DNA of 64,000 nt from Sipunculus nudus (Eukaryota > Annelida > Sipuncula > Golfingiida > Sipunculidae), in assembly GCA_026874595.1 (NCBI GenBank), contig CM049316.1, positions 31,291,339-31,355,338 on the forward strand, given 5' to 3'. The notes beneath the pieces are model-generated. The model did no database searches. It had not been told where the DNA came from and was given only the letters and a program-made list of their open reading frames with translations. Positions 63,309 to 64,000 of the stretch are shown piece after piece (the stretch's first letter is position 1; every line of letters begins with the position of its first letter). The translations under genes were made by a program, and so were the position numbers.

Positions 63309-64000
63309 AAAAATAAGGGCAATATCGTTCAATCAAAACCGCAAATGTATATTTCAGCTATTTTTATAAAAGTCATTTATTGATTTCTTGGACCCATTTT
63401 TCAATTTTAACACAATTTACCTACAGTGTTTTACTATTTCTGACATTATTAGACCACCGCAAAGTCTAAAAATACATTATTGTCTTCAGAAAATGGTGTC
63501 AAAAAGCAATTATGAAGGCATAATCCCTTTGCTTACACTTTGCTTATGCTTTGCTTATTCTTTGCTTACGGCAAAATCACAACGGAAATGGAGCATTTTC
63601 CTAAAAATAAACCCTGATATGACCCATAGGGAGATAGACAGGTCCTCTGGCTGCAGAGCGTTCCCGGTTAGTGAACATTAATATCAAAAGTAAGGGCAAT
63701 ATCGTTCAATCAAAACCAGAAATGTATATTTCAGCTATTTTTATAAAAGTTATTTGATTTCTTGCACCCATTTTTCAATTTTAACACAATTTACCTACAG
63801 TGTTTTACTATTTCTGACATTATTAGACCCCCGCGAAGTCTAAAAATACATTATTGTCTTCAGAAAATGGAGCCAAAAAGCAATTATGAAGGCATAATCC
63901 CTTTGCTTACACTTTGCTTATGCTTTGCTTATTCTTTGCTTACGGCAAAATCACAACGGAAATGGAGCATTTTCCTAAAAATAAACACTGATATGACCCA
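63309..64000 (+). repeat. Start of a third unit, then divergent K and L-like monomers
   Basis: The unit entry resembles the previous two until about 63460. There CCGCAAAG replaces CCGCTAAG, and the K monomer at 63493 lacks the K' markers (it has CCTAAAAATAAACCC and CAATCAAAACC). The following monomer starts at 63867 as ATGGAGCC after a short deletion (AAGTTATTTGATTT), and is cut by the window end. Confidence 0.82.

Larger units (their letters stand above)
1..64000 (+). repeat. Tandem satellite array, 375-377 bp monomer, about 175 copies
   Basis: The same roughly 376-bp sequence repeats head to tail across the whole window in one orientation. The ATGGTGCC landmark recurs at 345, 1097, 1473, 1849 and so on to 63493, spaced 375, 376 or 377 bp except at four kinds of rearranged monomer. 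Each monomer runs in order: ATGGTGCC, a block of four TTTGCTTA units, a CATAGGGAGA segment, CCCGGTTAGTGAACATTAAT, an AT-rich stretch usually containing TATAAAAG, GACCC, and GAC(A/G)TTATTAGA leading to TCTTCAG. No unique DNA, gene, transposon or RNA gene interrupts it, and it continues past both ends. Large uniform arrays with nested higher-order structure are typical of eukaryotic centromeric, pericentromeric or subtelomeric heterochromatin; which applies here is not visible. I do not recognise the family by name. Confidence 0.97.

Noticed and set aside
1-64000. Repeated open reading frames of about 62 codons (ATGGTG to CATTAA), 97 codons with TTG starts, and 108 codons over monomer P
   Set aside because: They recur because the DNA recurs. 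The monomer is 375-377 bp, so the frame changes from unit to unit and cannot form a long repeat protein. Versions with stops are propagated equally well: GGCTAAACAG in A and F, GGCTAGACAAC in R, CTTAGCTTAC at 49147, TTTGCTAATGC at 51418 and 55412. Several monomers have lost the ATG (720, 3517, 13123). I saw no sign of coding constraint.
1-64000. CRISPR array
   Set aside because: The direct repeats are hundreds of bases long with no unique spacers between them.
1-64000. Transposon or retroelement derived array
   Set aside because: No transposase, reverse transcriptase, terminal repeats or inverted repeats are seen on either strand. All monomers point the same way with no target-site duplications.
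10865-64000. CENP-B box
   Set aside because: The best resemblance, on the minus strand across CCCGGTTAGTGAACA, keeps the CGGG half and the central A but not the TTCG half. A partial match of that quality is expected by chance in a 376-bp monomer read on both strands.
1-64000. rDNA, histone or other gene-family tandem array
   Set aside because: The unit is too short, AT-rich and without recognisable rRNA, tRNA or conserved protein sequence.
1-64000. Splice sites suggested by TTTCTTCAG before each ATGGTG and CTACAGTG upstream
   Set aside because: Isolated short matches without exons or coding potential; they recur only because the monomer recurs.

Overview
The whole 64 kb window is one uninterrupted, head-to-tail satellite DNA array with no recognisable gene, RNA gene, transposon or unique sequence. 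About 175 monomers, typically 375-377 bp and all on the same strand, run from base 1 to base 64000. Neither array edge is in the window. The organism is a eukaryote that I cannot name. Many recurrent monomer variants are CG versus TG or CA, as expected if the DNA is cytosine-methylated in the germ line (vertebrates, many plants). Positions below use the ATGGTG motif, about 31 bases before the TTTGCTTA cluster, as the monomer start.

Layout. (1) 1-10864 is an irregular left domain. It starts inside a truncated monomer, then holds two tandem copies of an eight-monomer block of about 3.0 kb (720-3723 and 3724-6728), then a run of monomers called 'X' here (7482-10111), then monomers of types Q and R. 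(2) 10865-58603 is a higher-order repeat (HOR) domain. The complete HOR is 18 monomers, A to R, about 6,625 bp. It contains two landmark monomers: O, which has lost about 212 bp, and P, which carries an 84-bp internal duplication and a 20-bp micro-duplication. Two copies are complete (10865, 34729). The others are in-register deletion or chimeric versions (17490, 21106, 28856, 41355, 47983, 54610). (3) 58604-64000 is a right domain in which a seven-monomer, 2,633-bp unit occurs twice and begins a third time.

History readable from shared private variants. An 8.4 kb stretch at about 8.30-16.66 kb recurs at about 26.29-34.65 kb (offset 17,991). HOR copies 4 and 5 are sisters. A 3,994-bp block at 50616 was duplicated very recently. 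A conversion-like tract has overwritten monomer O in HOR copy 6. The pattern fits unequal crossing-over plus gene conversion, as in centromeric or pericentromeric satellites, but centromere function cannot be shown from sequence alone.

Every monomer has a short reading frame of about 62 codons (or about 97 with a TTG start). I treat these as by-products of homogenisation: monomer length is not a multiple of three, and stop-containing versions are spread through the array as faithfully as open ones.
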